From NCBI RefSeq assembly GCF_017592335.1, contig NZ_JACNMP010000011.1, positions 1 through 64,000 on the forward strand: 64,000 nucleotides of DNA. Direction: 5' to 3'. How positions within the stretch are numbered: the stretch's first letter is position 1; every line of letters begins with the position of its first letter. Shown here in pieces: positions 1 through 8,905 of this stretch. The notes under the pieces are model-generated. The model had not been told where the DNA came from. It did no database searches and saw only the letters and a list, made by a program, of their open reading frames with translations. This stretch comes from Pseudaestuariivita rosea (GTDB lineage Bacteria > Pseudomonadota > Alphaproteobacteria > Rhodobacterales > Rhodobacteraceae). The translations under genes and the position numbers were made by a program.

Positions 1-120
1 CGAGACGCCGCCGAACGCACGATAGAGGCAACATGGCGCAGGATCGGTAAGCTGCTCGACCGCTTCACCCCGCAGGAATGTGCGAATTACCTTGTCAACT
101 CAGGATACGCTTCAACCTGA
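1..120 (+). CDS. IS630-family transposase, 3' end only
   Basis: Frame 1 is open from the first base to a TGA at 118-120 and encodes 39 residues including RTIEATWRRIG and FTPQECANYL, the usual C-terminal end of IS630-type DDE transposases (family knowledge). The rest lies outside the window, so intactness cannot be judged. No clear terminal inverted repeat could be delimited in the roughly 100 bp that follow. The next gene ends at 219 on the other strand, so the element's right boundary falls between 121 and 218. Confidence 0.7.
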   Translation, partial: RDAAERTIEATWRRIGKLLDRFTPQECANYLVNSGYAST

Positions 121-218
121 TCTCATCTTGCTCTAGCTAGCAAGCATTATCAGTTAGAGCGGGGTAACCCGATACGCCGGTTCAAAGGGCCGCAGTTCAA
201 ACAAGTCCGATGACAATA

Positions 219-1064
219 TTATCGAAACAGCAGTATCGGCACGTGGCATGATTGGATCATCTGGGTGGTGGTTGATCCGATGATCATGCTGCGGATGCGC
301 GAATGGCCATAGGCGCCCATGACAAGCATGTCGGCACCTGTTTCCTTGATGCTGTCAGCGATCACGGTTTCGGGCTGGCCCTCGATCATGTTGCTTTCCA
401 CGGCCAGACCCGCGTCTTGCAGCATGGCCGCGGCCCCTTCGATCTGGCGCCTCAAGTCCTGATTTTCAGCACTTGCAGCCACTATATTGGCGCTGAGCCC
501 CTGAAAAAGCCCCGACTGCGCCACATGATCAACGGCCTTAACGGCCGATGCCCCCCCGTCAAAGGCGACAAGGAGTTTTTTGATCGGGTTGAAGCCGCGG
601 CTGGCCACCATGATGGGTTTCTGACAGGCGCGCACCACACGTTCCAGGTTTGATCCAAGGTGCAGTTTGGCGAAATCGGCGGCCTCGCCCCGTTTGCCAA
701 TGATGACCAGATCGGCGTCGGCGGTCAGGGTGGTCAGTTCCTCAAGCAGGTCGCCATTGCGCAGACGGGTCGCCACCGTCACGTCATGTGCTGCAATGCG
801 CGCCTCGGCGTCTTCCAAAATCGCACGCCCGCGTTTCTGGGCCAGTTTAGCGCGCTCTTCATCCAGCTTGGCCAGATCTTCGATCAGTTTGCTGCGGGCC
901 CCCAAACCAATATTGCCTGACAAATCCTGCGGCCCGCTTTCACGACGGCCGATGATATGGATCACCTCGACCTCTGCAGACAACTGTTTTGCCGCCCAGG
1001 CCGCATGATCGCAAACACTTTCCGAATAGATCGACCCGTCAACGAAGGCTACGATTTTGCTCAT
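219..1064 (-). CDS. Universal stress protein, tandem Usp domains
   Basis: 281 residues containing two UspA-type alpha/beta domains. The first starts with the typical IVAFVDGS strand and carries GKRGEAADFAKLHLGS near residue 125-140. The second ends with GAYGHSRIRSMIIGSTT, the G-x2-G-x9-G-S/T nucleotide-binding signature, so at least domain 2 probably binds ATP. It is cytoplasmic, with no signal or membrane segment. Its start lies 3 bp after the stop of the SulP transporter gene, so the two are almost certainly co-transcribed and perhaps translationally coupled. Stress-linked modulation of the transporter is an inference. Confidence 0.9.
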   Translation of the reverse strand: MSKIVAFVDGSIYSESVCDHAAWAAKQLSAEVEVIHIIGRRESGPQDLSGNIGLGARSKLIEDLAKLDEERAKLAQKRGRAILEDAEARIAAHDVTVATRLRNGDLLEELTTLTADADLVIIGKRGEAADFAKLHLGSNLERVVRACQKPIMVASRGFNPIKKLLVAFDGGASAVKAVDHVAQSGLFQGLSANIVAASAENQDLRRQIEGAAAMLQDAGLAVESNMIEGQPETVIADSIKETGADMLVMGAYGHSRIRSMIIGSTTTQMIQSCHVPILLFR

Positions 1065-1067
1065 GTC

Positions 1068-2582
1068 CTAGTGTCCCATCAGATCGTCCAGCGCGCCGGG
1101 TTTGTCGGCGACCCCCAGCTTATCTACGATGGTTTCGCTGGCCTTGTTCATGCCGATCACATCGACCTGCGCACCATCCCGGCGAAACTTCAACACAACC
1201 ATATCAAGGGCTGCAACAGACGAGATATCCCAAATATGCGCCTTTGACACGTCGATAATGACGGTTTCAAGCGTTTCGTGGAAATCGAACGACCCACTGA
1301 ACTGTTCGGCCGAGGCAAAGAAAAGCTGCCCTTCGACGACATAGGTGCGCGTGCGCCCGTCGGCTGACAGCTCTGATCTGACCCGAAAGATCTGTGCGAT
1401 CTTGCCTGCGAAAAAGACACCCGACAGCAGTACGCCCGTCAAAACACCCAAGGCCAGATTGTGTGTGTAGACCGTGACCGCGACAGTCGCCAGCATAACG
1501 ATCGAGGATGATTTTGGATGATCCCGCAAATCGCGGATCGACGACCAGCTGAACGTTCCGATCGACACCATGATCATGATCGCCACCAGCGCGGGCATCG
1601 GAATTTGCCGGACCCAATCGCCCAAGACAACAATCAGGAACAATAGGAATACACCGGCTACAAAGCAGGACAGTCGCCCGCGCCCACCGGATTTGACGTT
1701 GATCATCGACTGACCGATCATCGCACATCCGGCCATACCGCCGATAAACCCAGTCGCCGTATTTGCCAGCCCCTGGCCCACGCATTCGCGTGTCTTGTCG
1801 CTTTCTGTATCGGTCAGATCATCGATCAGACTGGCCGTCATCAGGCTTTCCAGAAGGCCCACAATGGCAATAGCGGCTGCCACGGGAAAGATGATCTGAA
1901 GCGTTTCGAAGGTCAGCGGGACATCGGGTAAAAGGAAAAACGGCAGGGTGCTGGGCAGATCACCCATATCCTCGACCTGTCGTACCTCGAACCCGAAAAA
2001 CATCGACAAACCCGTCAGGACAACGATTGTGATTAGTGGGGACGGTACCGCCTTGGTCAGATATGGAAACAAATAGATGATCGCCAGCCCCGCGCCCACC
2101 AGCACAAAGGTCAGCCAGGTGACGGCTTCGTCGGTGATGTCCAGCTCGGGCCATTGCGCCATGAAAATAAGGATTGCCAGCGCGTTCACGAAGCCGGTCA
2201 TGACGGACCGCGAGACAAAGCGCATCACACGGTCCAGTTTCAAAACACCTGCGATGATTTGTAGGATGCCTGCCAGAACCGTTGCCGCCAGGATGTATTG
2301 CAGGCCCAGAACGGCACCATGTTCATCCACCAATGGTTTCATAAGTACGGCAGTTGCAGCAGTGGCCGCAGAAATCATACCGGGCCGCCCGCCGAAGATG
2401 GCTGTTATCACTGCAATCGAAAACGACGCATAAAGACCCACTTTGGGATCAACGCCCGCGATAATCGAAAAGGCGATCGCCTCGGGGATCAGCGCAAGGG
2501 CGACGACCAGACCGGCCAGCAAATCATTTCGAATATTTCCAAACCAGTCCTGGCGGAAATTGGTGATGTAATACGCAAGCAC
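1068..2582 (-). CDS. SulP-family anion transporter with STAS domain
   Basis: 504 residues. The N-terminal part is a multi-pass membrane domain with the SulP features [30 protein letters not shown] near residues 25-55 and a further series of hydrophobic helices to about residue 395. A C-terminal STAS domain (about 410-500) contains the strand [15 protein letters not shown]-like segment. Members carry sulfate, bicarbonate or other anions; the substrate cannot be read from sequence. The start is a GTG at 2582 with a GAGG about 10 nt upstream. It is the first gene of a two-gene operon with the Usp gene. A bicarbonate role would fit the nearby CO2-fixing Ccr but is speculation. Confidence 0.92.
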   Translation of the reverse strand: MLAYYITNFRQDWFGNIRNDLLAGLVVALALIPEAIAFSIIAGVDPKVGLYASFSIAVITAIFGGRPGMISAATAATAVLMKPLVDEHGAVLGLQYILAATVLAGILQIIAGVLKLDRVMRFVSRSVMTGFVNALAILIFMAQWPELDITDEAVTWLTFVLVGAGLAIIYLFPYLTKAVPSPLITIVVLTGLSMFFGFEVRQVEDMGDLPSTLPFFLLPDVPLTFETLQIIFPVAAAIAIVGLLESLMTASLIDDLTDTESDKTRECVGQGLANTATGFIGGMAGCAMIGQSMINVKSGGRGRLSCFVAGVFLLFLIVVLGDWVRQIPMPALVAIMIMVSIGTFSWSSIRDLRDHPKSSSIVMLATVAVTVYTHNLALGVLTGVLLSGVFFAGKIAQIFRVRSELSADGRTRTYVVEGQLFFASAEQFSGSFDFHETLETVIIDVSKAHIWDISSVAALDMVVLKFRRDGAQVDVIGMNKASETIVDKLGVADKPGALDDLMGH

Positions 2583-2675
2583 TGGTGCGCCTCATGTCTT
2601 TGGATTGCGTGCGCGTCCTAACAGGTTCGTGCACAAAGACCAGCCCATTTCGCCATGACGCAGCGAAGACGGCGG

Positions 2676-3548
2676 TCAGGACGGGGCGGCGTTACCTTTT
2701 GGGCGCAGTTTTATCATCAGATAGCGGTTATACTTGATGAAATTCTCGGCAGTGCGCGTTTTCTGGTTCAGACGTTGATCCAAACGTGCCCGCGCGCGAT
2801 CTTTTATCAATAGTCGAAGGACGCGGTTGATGGTCCAGCGGATTTTGGGGCGTTTGGCCGTCAGTTCCTGATCTATGCGGGTCAGGGCATAGCCAAAAAC
2901 GTTAAACAGCTCTTGTTCCAAGTGGACTGATGGGGCGACGGATTGGGTAATGTCTTCCTCAGAAATGACATCTACGGCTGTGTTTTCCAGCATCTCGCGA
3001 AAACGCCATTCCCGGTGGCCGCCCCCGACCTTGGCTTGTGTTTTGTCGACTGAATAGTCTTTCGTCCGAAAACAGTCCGAGATGATGATCTCACCATCAG
3101 GCGTCAACAGATCGAGGCATTTCGCCAAGCCCTGGTCCAGCGGAATATATTGATAGGATTCAGAAAAAAGACACAGATCAAAGCGCTGGTCGGTTTGAAA
3201 ATCCTCAAACTTACACTCATGCACCGTGGCACCGGGTGCGTTGTCACGACAGCGTGTCGCCAGAAACGGGGAAGGCACGACAATATCGACACTATGGCCG
3301 AGGGCCAGCAGCTTTTTTGCAGTCTCACCCGCCCCGCCACCGATATCCAAAATTCGAACGGGCTGGTTAGGCAGCAGCTTGAACAGCTTTTCAGTGTAAG
3401 CATCCTGTGCGGTGCGCAGGTTTCCCGCTGTGACCTCAAGCCCGTCCCACAGGCCATAATGCAGATTTTCCGCGCCTGTCAGCCATTTGGTAAAGGCCAA
3501 GCCCGCATCCAGACCAATCGCCTGTGTATCAAGTTTTTGTTTTGCCAT
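2676..3548 (-). CDS. Class I SAM-dependent methyltransferase
   Basis: 290 residues. The SAM-binding motif I, ILDIGGGAGETAKKL, sits near residue 66-80, followed by motifs typical of the Rossmann methyltransferase fold (GEIIISDCF near 150). The C-terminal third is basic with no recognised domain. It lies 42 bp downstream of ecm on the same strand and is probably co-transcribed with it. Its substrate is unknown and no link to the ethylmalonyl-CoA pathway is established. The SAM fold is certain; the function is open. Confidence 0.75.
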   Translation of the reverse strand: MAKQKLDTQAIGLDAGLAFTKWLTGAENLHYGLWDGLEVTAGNLRTAQDAYTEKLFKLLPNQPVRILDIGGGAGETAKKLLALGHSVDIVVPSPFLATRCRDNAPGATVHECKFEDFQTDQRFDLCLFSESYQYIPLDQGLAKCLDLLTPDGEIIISDCFRTKDYSVDKTQAKVGGGHREWRFREMLENTAVDVISEEDITQSVAPSVHLEQELFNVFGYALTRIDQELTAKRPKIRWTINRVLRLLIKDRARARLDQRLNQKTRTAENFIKYNRYLMIKLRPKGNAAPS

Positions 3549-3590
3549 GGCGCAACGAAGTACCGCGAAGCCATTGCATTGAAAAGCGAA

Positions 3591-5558
3591 TTATTCAGCT
3601 GCAATCGGCGCGGCATCCACCAAACCAACGATATCGAACATGATCCGGTTCAGTTCAAAATCCTTAGGCGTATAGACCTTGGCCACGCCCATCGCCATTA
3701 GCTTTTTGGCGTCGTCATCCGGAATAATACCGCCGACAACCACGGGGATATGCCCCAGATTTTCCGCGCGCATCCGGTCCATCAATTCGCCGATCAGCGG
3801 AATGTGCGACCCCGACAGAATCGACAGCCCCACCACGTGCACGTCTTCCTCCCGCGCCGCGGTCACGATTTCCTCGGGTGTCAGGCGGATGCCTTCATAA
3901 CTGATGTCCATCCCGCAATCGCGCGCACGGGCAGCGATCTGTTCGGCACCGTTTGAATGGCCGTCAAGACCGGGTTTGCCCACCAGAAACTTCAGGCGAC
4001 GGCCCAGTTTGTCTGATACCGCATTCACCTGTTCGCGGATTTCTTCAAGACCCTCGGTCCGGTTCGAGGGGTTCTTCGATACGCCAGTCGGCCCGCGGTA
4101 CTTACCAAAGGCGCTACGCACGACGTCGCCCCATTCGCCCGTCGTCGCACCCGCCTTAGCGGCTTTGATCGAGGGTTGCATGATGTTTGCGCCGGTCCGC
4201 GCGGCCTGACGCACTTCGTCCAGTGCGGCTTTGACGGCCTGCGCGTCGCGGGCCTCGCGCCAAGCATTCAGACGCGCGACCTGATCTTCTTCGGCATCTT
4301 TGTCGGCGACCATGATCGCTTCATCCCCGGCGGTCAGGGGGCTTTCTTCGGCCTCGGTATAGCGGTTTACGCCCACAACCGTAGTCTCGCCGCCTTCAAT
4401 GCCCGTGATCCGTTCGGCGTTCGATTCAACCAGTCGCGATTTCATATACTCGATCGCCTCAACCGCGCCGCCCATGGCGTCGATCTGGGCCAGCTCGGCC
4501 CGCGCGCCCTCTTTCAGCTCTTCTACCTTGCGATCAACGGCGGGGTTGCCATCAAACAGATCGTCGTATTCCAACAAATCCGTCTCAAACGCCATAATCT
4601 GTTGCATCCGCAGTGACCATTGCTGGTCCCAGGGGCGCGGCAGGCCAAGTGCTTCGTTCCAGGCAGGCAACTGCACAGCCCGCGCGCGGGCCTTTTTCGA
4701 CAGCGTCACCGCCAGCATTTCAATCAGGATGCGATAGACATTGTTTTCAGGCTGTTGTTCAGTCAATCCAAGGCTGTTGACCTGCACACCATAGCGGAAA
4801 CGGCGAAACTTGGGATCTTCGACGCCATATCGTTCACGGCAAATCTCATCCCACAGATCTACGAAAGCACGCATCTTACACATCTCGGTCACGAAACGAA
4901 TGCCTGCGTTCACGAAGAAACTGATGCGGCCAACCATTGCCGGGAAATGCTCAGCCGGGACCTTTTCTTTCAGATCGTCCAGCACAGCCGTTGCCGTGGC
5001 TAGCGCAAAGGCCAGTTCTTGTTCCGGCGTCGCGCCCGCTTCTTGCAGATGATAGGAACAGACGTTCATCGGGTTCCATTTCGGTAGGTGTTCGCGGGTA
5101 AAGGCCGCGACATCCGTGATCATACGCAGGCTGGGCTTGGGGGGGCATATATAAGTGCCGCGCGACAGATACTCTTTGATGATATCGTTCTGCACGGTGC
5201 CCTGCAGTTTGCTGACATCGACGCCCTGTTCCTCGGCCACCGCGATATAAAGCGCCAGCAGCCATGGTGCGGTGGCGTTGATCGTCATCGAGGTATTCAT
5301 CTGTTCCAGCGGGATATCATTGAACAACGTCCGCATGTCGCCCAGATGCGCGACAGGCACACCGACCTTGCCAACCTCGCCGCGCGAAAGCTCATGATCG
5401 CTGTCGTATCCGGTTTGCGTGGGCAGGTCGAACGCCACCGACAGACCCGTCTGACCCTTTGCAAGGTTCCCGCGATAAAGCGCGTTCGATGCCTTGGCCG
5501 TCGAATGCCCGGCATATGTTCTGAACAGCCAGGGACGATCTTTTTGGGGTTGCGACAT
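3591..5558 (-). CDS. ecm: Ethylmalonyl-CoA mutase
   Basis: 655 residues, the full length for the MeaA/Ecm group. It rearranges (2R)-ethylmalonyl-CoA to methylsuccinyl-CoA in the ethylmalonyl-CoA pathway of acetyl-CoA assimilation. The N-terminal (beta/alpha)8 catalytic domain shows the CoA-mutase segment FDLPTQTGYDSD (about 45-56). The C-terminal cobalamin domain has the DxHxxG motif DGHSNG at 532-537 (cobalt ligand His534) followed by GLSILSGSH and VVVGG. It is fused in one chain, unlike two-subunit methylmalonyl-CoA mutases. A good GAGGT ribosome site precedes the ATG. It is divergent from ccr, the preceding enzyme of the pathway, which supports Ecm over a methylmalonyl-CoA mutase. Confidence 0.95.
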   Translation of the reverse strand: MSQPQKDRPWLFRTYAGHSTAKASNALYRGNLAKGQTGLSVAFDLPTQTGYDSDHELSRGEVGKVGVPVAHLGDMRTLFNDIPLEQMNTSMTINATAPWLLALYIAVAEEQGVDVSKLQGTVQNDIIKEYLSRGTYICPPKPSLRMITDVAAFTREHLPKWNPMNVCSYHLQEAGATPEQELAFALATATAVLDDLKEKVPAEHFPAMVGRISFFVNAGIRFVTEMCKMRAFVDLWDEICRERYGVEDPKFRRFRYGVQVNSLGLTEQQPENNVYRILIEMLAVTLSKKARARAVQLPAWNEALGLPRPWDQQWSLRMQQIMAFETDLLEYDDLFDGNPAVDRKVEELKEGARAELAQIDAMGGAVEAIEYMKSRLVESNAERITGIEGGETTVVGVNRYTEAEESPLTAGDEAIMVADKDAEEDQVARLNAWREARDAQAVKAALDEVRQAARTGANIMQPSIKAAKAGATTGEWGDVVRSAFGKYRGPTGVSKNPSNRTEGLEEIREQVNAVSDKLGRRLKFLVGKPGLDGHSNGAEQIAARARDCGMDISYEGIRLTPEEIVTAAREEDVHVVGLSILSGSHIPLIGELMDRMRAENLGHIPVVVGGIIPDDDAKKLMAMGVAKVYTPKDFELNRIMFDIVGLVDAAPIAAE

Positions 5559-5839
5559 ATCTGACCTCGCGACTCACGATGGGTAATTTTATTTCTGGTT
5601 TTGATAATTATTCGAAATAATATGCCTCTGTCAATTCGCTGCGACGCGGCGGAAAGGTGCTAGTACATGGACCTCTGCAGCGGTACTTTGCAGATAAATC
5701 TATTTCTGTAGGTTATAAAATTACAAAATATAATCAAAATAGATTGCAATATTACCTTAACAACTCTATTTCACGGTCAGAGACTTTCGCGATTCTGCGT
5801 TGCAGCACCTGTGCAGTCGCCAAACCAGAGGAGGCATGG
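5559..5839. promoter_or_regulatory. Divergent ecm/ccr promoter region
   Basis: 281 bp between the two divergent pathway genes. It is strikingly AT-rich from about 5690 to 5790 (runs of A/T such as ATTACAAAATATAATC) compared with the GC-rich flanks. It must hold both promoters. No specific operator was recognised. Confidence 0.5.
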
Positions 5840-7123
5840 ATGGCCTTGGACAACAATATCAGCACCATATCCTATGATGCGCCCGAAAAGGATCTGTACG
5901 AAGTGGGTGAAATGCCACCCATGGGCTATGTGCCAAAACAGATGTATGCTTGGACCATCCGGCGCGAACGCCATGGTGAGCCGGACAAAAGTTTCCAAGT
6001 TGAGGTTGTCGATGTGCCGACACTGGACAGCCACGAAGTGCTTGTTCTGGTTATGGCGGCCGGGGTGAATTATAACGGTGTCTGGGCGGGCCTTGGGGTG
6101 CCGATCAGCCCGTTTGATGTCCACAAGGCCGATTTTCATATCGCTGGTTCTGATGCGTCGGGCATTATCTGGGCGGTCGGTGACAAGGTGAAAAGCTGGA
6201 AAGTCGGGGATGAGGTCGTCATCCACTGCAATCAGGACGACGGCGACGACGAAGAATGCAACGGCGGTGATCCGATGTATTCGCCCAGTCAGCGCATCTG
6301 GGGCTATGAAACGCCGGATGGATCTTTTGCTCAGTTCACGAACGTTCAGGCGCAACAGCTTATGCCGCGGCCCAAGCATCTTAGCTGGGAAGAAAGTGCC
6401 TGTTACACGCTGACTTTGGCGACGGCCTATCGCATGATGTTCGGCCACCATCCCCATGAACTGAAACCTGGGCAGAATGTTCTGGTCTGGGGCGCTTCGG
6501 GTGGTTTGGGATCATTCGCGATCCAACTGGCCGCGACGGCGGGTGCCAACGCGATCGGTGTGATCAGCGAAGAGGACAAGCGCGATTTTGTGATGGGGCT
6601 TGGGGCAAAGGGCGTCATCAACCGCAAGGATTTCAACTGCTGGGGGCAGCTGCCTACAGTCAATACGCCCGAATACAAGGACTGGTTCGGTGAGGTCCGC
6701 AAGTTCGGTAAGGCGATCTGGGATATCACCGGCAAAGGCGTGAATGTCGACATGGTTTTTGAACATCCCGGCGAGGCGACGTTCCCCGTGTCGACATTTG
6801 TCTGCAAAAAGGGTGGTATCGTCGTGATTTGTGCGGGTACGACCGGATTTAACCTGACGATGGACGCCAGATATCTATGGATGCACCAGAAGCGCGTCCA
6901 AGGCAGCCATTTTGCGCATCTGAAGCAGGCGTCAGCTGCTAATAAACTGATGATTGAACGCCGCATTGATCCCTGTATGTCCGAGGTCTTCCCCTGGGAT
7001 CAAATACCCGATGCCCACATCAAGATGCTGCGGAACGAACATAAGCCGGGGAATATGGCAGTTCTTGTTCAGGCCCCGACAACTGGTCTGCGCACCTTCG
7101 AAGACACACTGGCGGCAAAGTAG
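5840..7123 (+). CDS. ccr: Crotonyl-CoA carboxylase/reductase
   Basis: 427 residues from the ATG at 5840, matching the usual ~430 of the family. An in-frame extension to 5657 is rejected because the GAGGAGGC ribosome site sits just before 5840. The enzyme reductively carboxylates crotonyl-CoA to ethylmalonyl-CoA with NADPH and CO2, the key step of the ethylmalonyl-CoA pathway. It is a medium-chain dehydrogenase with the NADPH fold motif VWGASGGLGSFAIQLA and the Ccr-specific N-terminus PPMGYVPKQMYAWTIRR. Divergent from ecm, and followed by a strong terminator. Confidence 0.97.
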   Translation: MALDNNISTISYDAPEKDLYEVGEMPPMGYVPKQMYAWTIRRERHGEPDKSFQVEVVDVPTLDSHEVLVLVMAAGVNYNGVWAGLGVPISPFDVHKADFHIAGSDASGIIWAVGDKVKSWKVGDEVVIHCNQDDGDDEECNGGDPMYSPSQRIWGYETPDGSFAQFTNVQAQQLMPRPKHLSWEESACYTLTLATAYRMMFGHHPHELKPGQNVLVWGASGGLGSFAIQLAATAGANAIGVISEEDKRDFVMGLGAKGVINRKDFNCWGQLPTVNTPEYKDWFGEVRKFGKAIWDITGKGVNVDMVFEHPGEATFPVSTFVCKKGGIVVICAGTTGFNLTMDARYLWMHQKRVQGSHFAHLKQASAANKLMIERRIDPCMSEVFPWDQIPDAHIKMLRNEHKPGNMAVLVQAPTTGLRTFEDTLAAK

Positions 7124-7165
7124 CCGGCGATTTTCGTCGAATTTGTCGATATTTAATTTTTTTTT

Positions 7166-7195
7166 AGGGCGGCCAGCGTTTGGCCGCCCTTTTTT
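7166..7195 (+). terminator. Intrinsic terminator of ccr
   Basis: Perfect 10-bp stem AGGGCGGCCA (7166-7175) / TGGCCGCCCT (7181-7190) with loop GCGTT, followed by a T run to 7195. It lies 43 bp after the ccr stop. The T run adjoins the CtrA-like box at 7194-7208. Confidence 0.9.
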
Positions 7196-7208
7196 AACCT
7201 CGTCTTAA
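7194..7208. promoter_or_regulatory. Putative CtrA box upstream of the luxR module
   Basis: Exact match to the alphaproteobacterial CtrA consensus TTAA-N7-TTAA: TTAA at 7194-7197, seven bases, TTAA at 7205-7208, with the first half extended as TTAACC. It lies about 107 bp ahead of the small gene that precedes luxR. Binding is inferred from consensus only, and the 8 fixed bases can occur by chance. Confidence 0.5.
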
Positions 7209-7314
7209 TGTCCTCAGGATTTCTGGTGTTTGTGAAGTGGCGCGTATTGTTGCCGCGAAATTCATGTCAGGGTTGTGTCAATCCTTCTGTAACAACTTCG
7301 AAAGACAGTGCCTG

Positions 7315-7515
7315 ATGAAAAATAAATGGATAATGGATGTACTGCTGGATTTGCGGGCCTATGCATTGCAAAATGACCTGCCCAATCTGGCTGAACATCT
7401 TGAAGAAGCAAGTCTGCTTGCAGCGACTGAAATGGCTTCGAACGAAGGTAGCGAGGTGAATGGTCAACAGACTTCGCGCATATATCAAGGGCCTGGAGCA
7501 GGCGGAAACGCTTGA
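7315..7515 (+). CDS. Small conserved-looking protein upstream of LuxR
   Basis: 66 residues from the ATG at 7315 (an upstream in-frame ATG at 7237 is less likely). Predicted mostly helical: WIMDVLLDLRAYALQNDLPN and LAEHLEEASLLAATEMAS, no signal peptide. I recall similar small proteins ahead of luxR genes in roseobacters but cannot name a family. Its 3' end overlaps the luxR start by 56 bp in another frame, so translation of the two is probably linked. Confidence 0.65.
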   Translation: MKNKWIMDVLLDLRAYALQNDLPNLAEHLEEASLLAATEMASNEGSEVNGQQTSRIYQGPGAGGNA

Positions 7516-8143
7516 AGATCTGAAGGCTTCCATCGGCCGTGCCTCTGATCTGTTTGAAATGGATCATGTTCTGTTCCTGTCGTTCAGGCCAGTTGTCCCG
7601 GTTTTTTGGGTCAGCAGCCTGGCGCGGATCGCTGTGCCTACAACGGATCTTGCGGTCGATACTGTGCCTTGGGTTTCAGACACGGTTGAATGGCGTGATC
7701 TGGATGGCATGATATCAAAAAACGCCGCGTATTTATTGGGTGTGCCAAGGCATCTTTTGCCATGCCACGGTCTGTCTGTCGCGGTTTTTCGACAGCAGCG
7801 CCTATTGGCCATTATGCTTGTCGGCAAAGACTGTCGTGATCAAATTTGGGCCGATCAGGTTAGCTTATTGAAGCGTGACCTGCGCAAAGCAGCCTATGCC
7901 ACTGACAGTCACTTGGCGCAGAAAATCAGCGCGAAGGTCGATCACGCTATCAGTGCACAGGAATTGCGCCTGTTAAAGCTTTTGGCCGACGGACACAGCC
8001 TGCAAAGCATATCAGATGTTTGTGGGCTTGGGCCTATCGCAGTGGATGTCATATCTGCGTCTGCATGCTTCAAGCTGGATGCGGCCGATGTTGAGCATGC
8101 ATATCAGCGTGCAATGACGTTGGGTTTATTTGATAAAATCTAA
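7460..8143 (+). CDS. LuxR-type quorum-sensing regulator, diverged
   Basis: 227 residues. The N-terminal two thirds have the layout of the autoinducer-binding domain (LEQAETLEDLKASIGRAS near the start, W/D/P-containing core, DQVSLLKRDLRKAAYATDS before the linker). The C-terminal 65 residues align in position with the LuxR helix-turn-helix (ISAQELRLLKLLADGHSLQSIS...), but the recognition helix is poorly conserved: the usual T-V-x-x-H-x-x-N pattern is replaced by AVDVISASACF. It may be a poor or altered DNA binder. The GCGAGGTGA ribosome site lies inside the preceding ORF. A luxI gene follows on the same strand after 93 bp. Confidence 0.75.
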   Translation: MVNRLRAYIKGLEQAETLEDLKASIGRASDLFEMDHVLFLSFRPVVPVFWVSSLARIAVPTTDLAVDTVPWVSDTVEWRDLDGMISKNAAYLLGVPRHLLPCHGLSVAVFRQQRLLAIMLVGKDCRDQIWADQVSLLKRDLRKAAYATDSHLAQKISAKVDHAISAQELRLLKLLADGHSLQSISDVCGLGPIAVDVISASACFKLDAADVEHAYQRAMTLGLFDKI

Positions 8144-8153
8144 AATCAAAAAG

Positions 8154-8184
8154 TTTCGTTAACGAAATGGTAAGAATTCGTTAA
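8154..8184. promoter_or_regulatory. Two overlapping CtrA-like boxes before luxI
   Basis: TTAA (8159-8162), seven bases, GTAA (8170-8173), seven bases, TTAA (8181-8184): three half-sites spaced exactly for CtrA, with one mismatch in the middle one. The left part also forms the perfect 14-bp palindrome TTTCGTTAACGAAA (8154-8167), and TTCGTTAAC recurs 22 bp further on, so a LuxR-type operator is an alternative reading. It lies 53-83 bp before the luxI start. Confidence 0.45.
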
Positions 8185-8236
8185 CCAAGACCGGTGTAGC
8201 GATTGGGGCCAACAAATCGAGCATAAGAGGCCCACA

Positions 8237-8866
8237 ATGCTTAAGTTTATCTTTGGTGATGATCTGCACCACTACCCGAAGTTACGACGAACCATGTTTC
8301 AGGATCGCGCTTGGCAGTTTCGTGAAAGACTGGGATGGGATGTCAAAGTCGGACGTGATGGTGCCGAACGCGATCAATATGACCATCTGAACCCCATCTA
8401 CGTCATCTGGCAAAAGGCCGATGGATCGCACGGCGGATCTATGCGCAGCCTGCCGACAACCGGGCGCACGATGGTTAATGAACACTTCGACCATATCACC
8501 GGAACCCAGATTTCCAGCCCAACCATCTGGGAATGCACGCGCTTTTGCCTATCGCCGGACAGTGACCGCAACACGGCGACGATGCTGATCCTGGGTGGTT
8601 TACAACTGGGTCTGCGATTTGGTGCGACACATACCGTCGGTGTTTTCGATGAACGCATGAAACTGATTTACCGCCGCCTGAAATGGCCGCCCGAGGTCCT
8701 GGGCACCCAGGGCGAAGGCAAAGACGCGATCAGCGTGGGTATCTGGGAATTCAACGAAGAAACGCGCGACCGGCTCTGTGCCGCCGCAGGTATTTCGCCA
8801 TCCTTGATCGAAGGCTGGATTGATCAGTCGATCGGGCTTGAAAAACTGACGTCCGCCACGGCATAG
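8237..8866 (+). CDS. LuxI-type acyl-homoserine-lactone synthase
   Basis: 209 residues. It makes an N-acyl-homoserine lactone from SAM and acyl-ACP or acyl-CoA. The invariant LuxI residues are all visible: R24, F28, W34, D46, D49 (in ERDQYD), R70 (in GSMR), E99 and R102 (in WECTRF). The length is normal. The acyl chain made cannot be deduced. It follows the luxR-like gene on the same strand with 93 bp between, which contains CtrA-like boxes. Confidence 0.93.
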   Translation: MLKFIFGDDLHHYPKLRRTMFQDRAWQFRERLGWDVKVGRDGAERDQYDHLNPIYVIWQKADGSHGGSMRSLPTTGRTMVNEHFDHITGTQISSPTIWECTRFCLSPDSDRNTATMLILGGLQLGLRFGATHTVGVFDERMKLIYRRLKWPPEVLGTQGEGKDAISVGIWEFNEETRDRLCAAAGISPSLIEGWIDQSIGLEKLTSATA

Positions 8867-8905
8867 GCTCTGGCCCCGTGCGGCCTTGGCGGATAGTGTC
8901 GCGCC

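Noticed and set aside
5657-5839. N-terminal extension of ccr to 5657
   Set aside because: It lies in AT-rich promoter DNA. The GAGGAGG site and family length point to the ATG at 5840.
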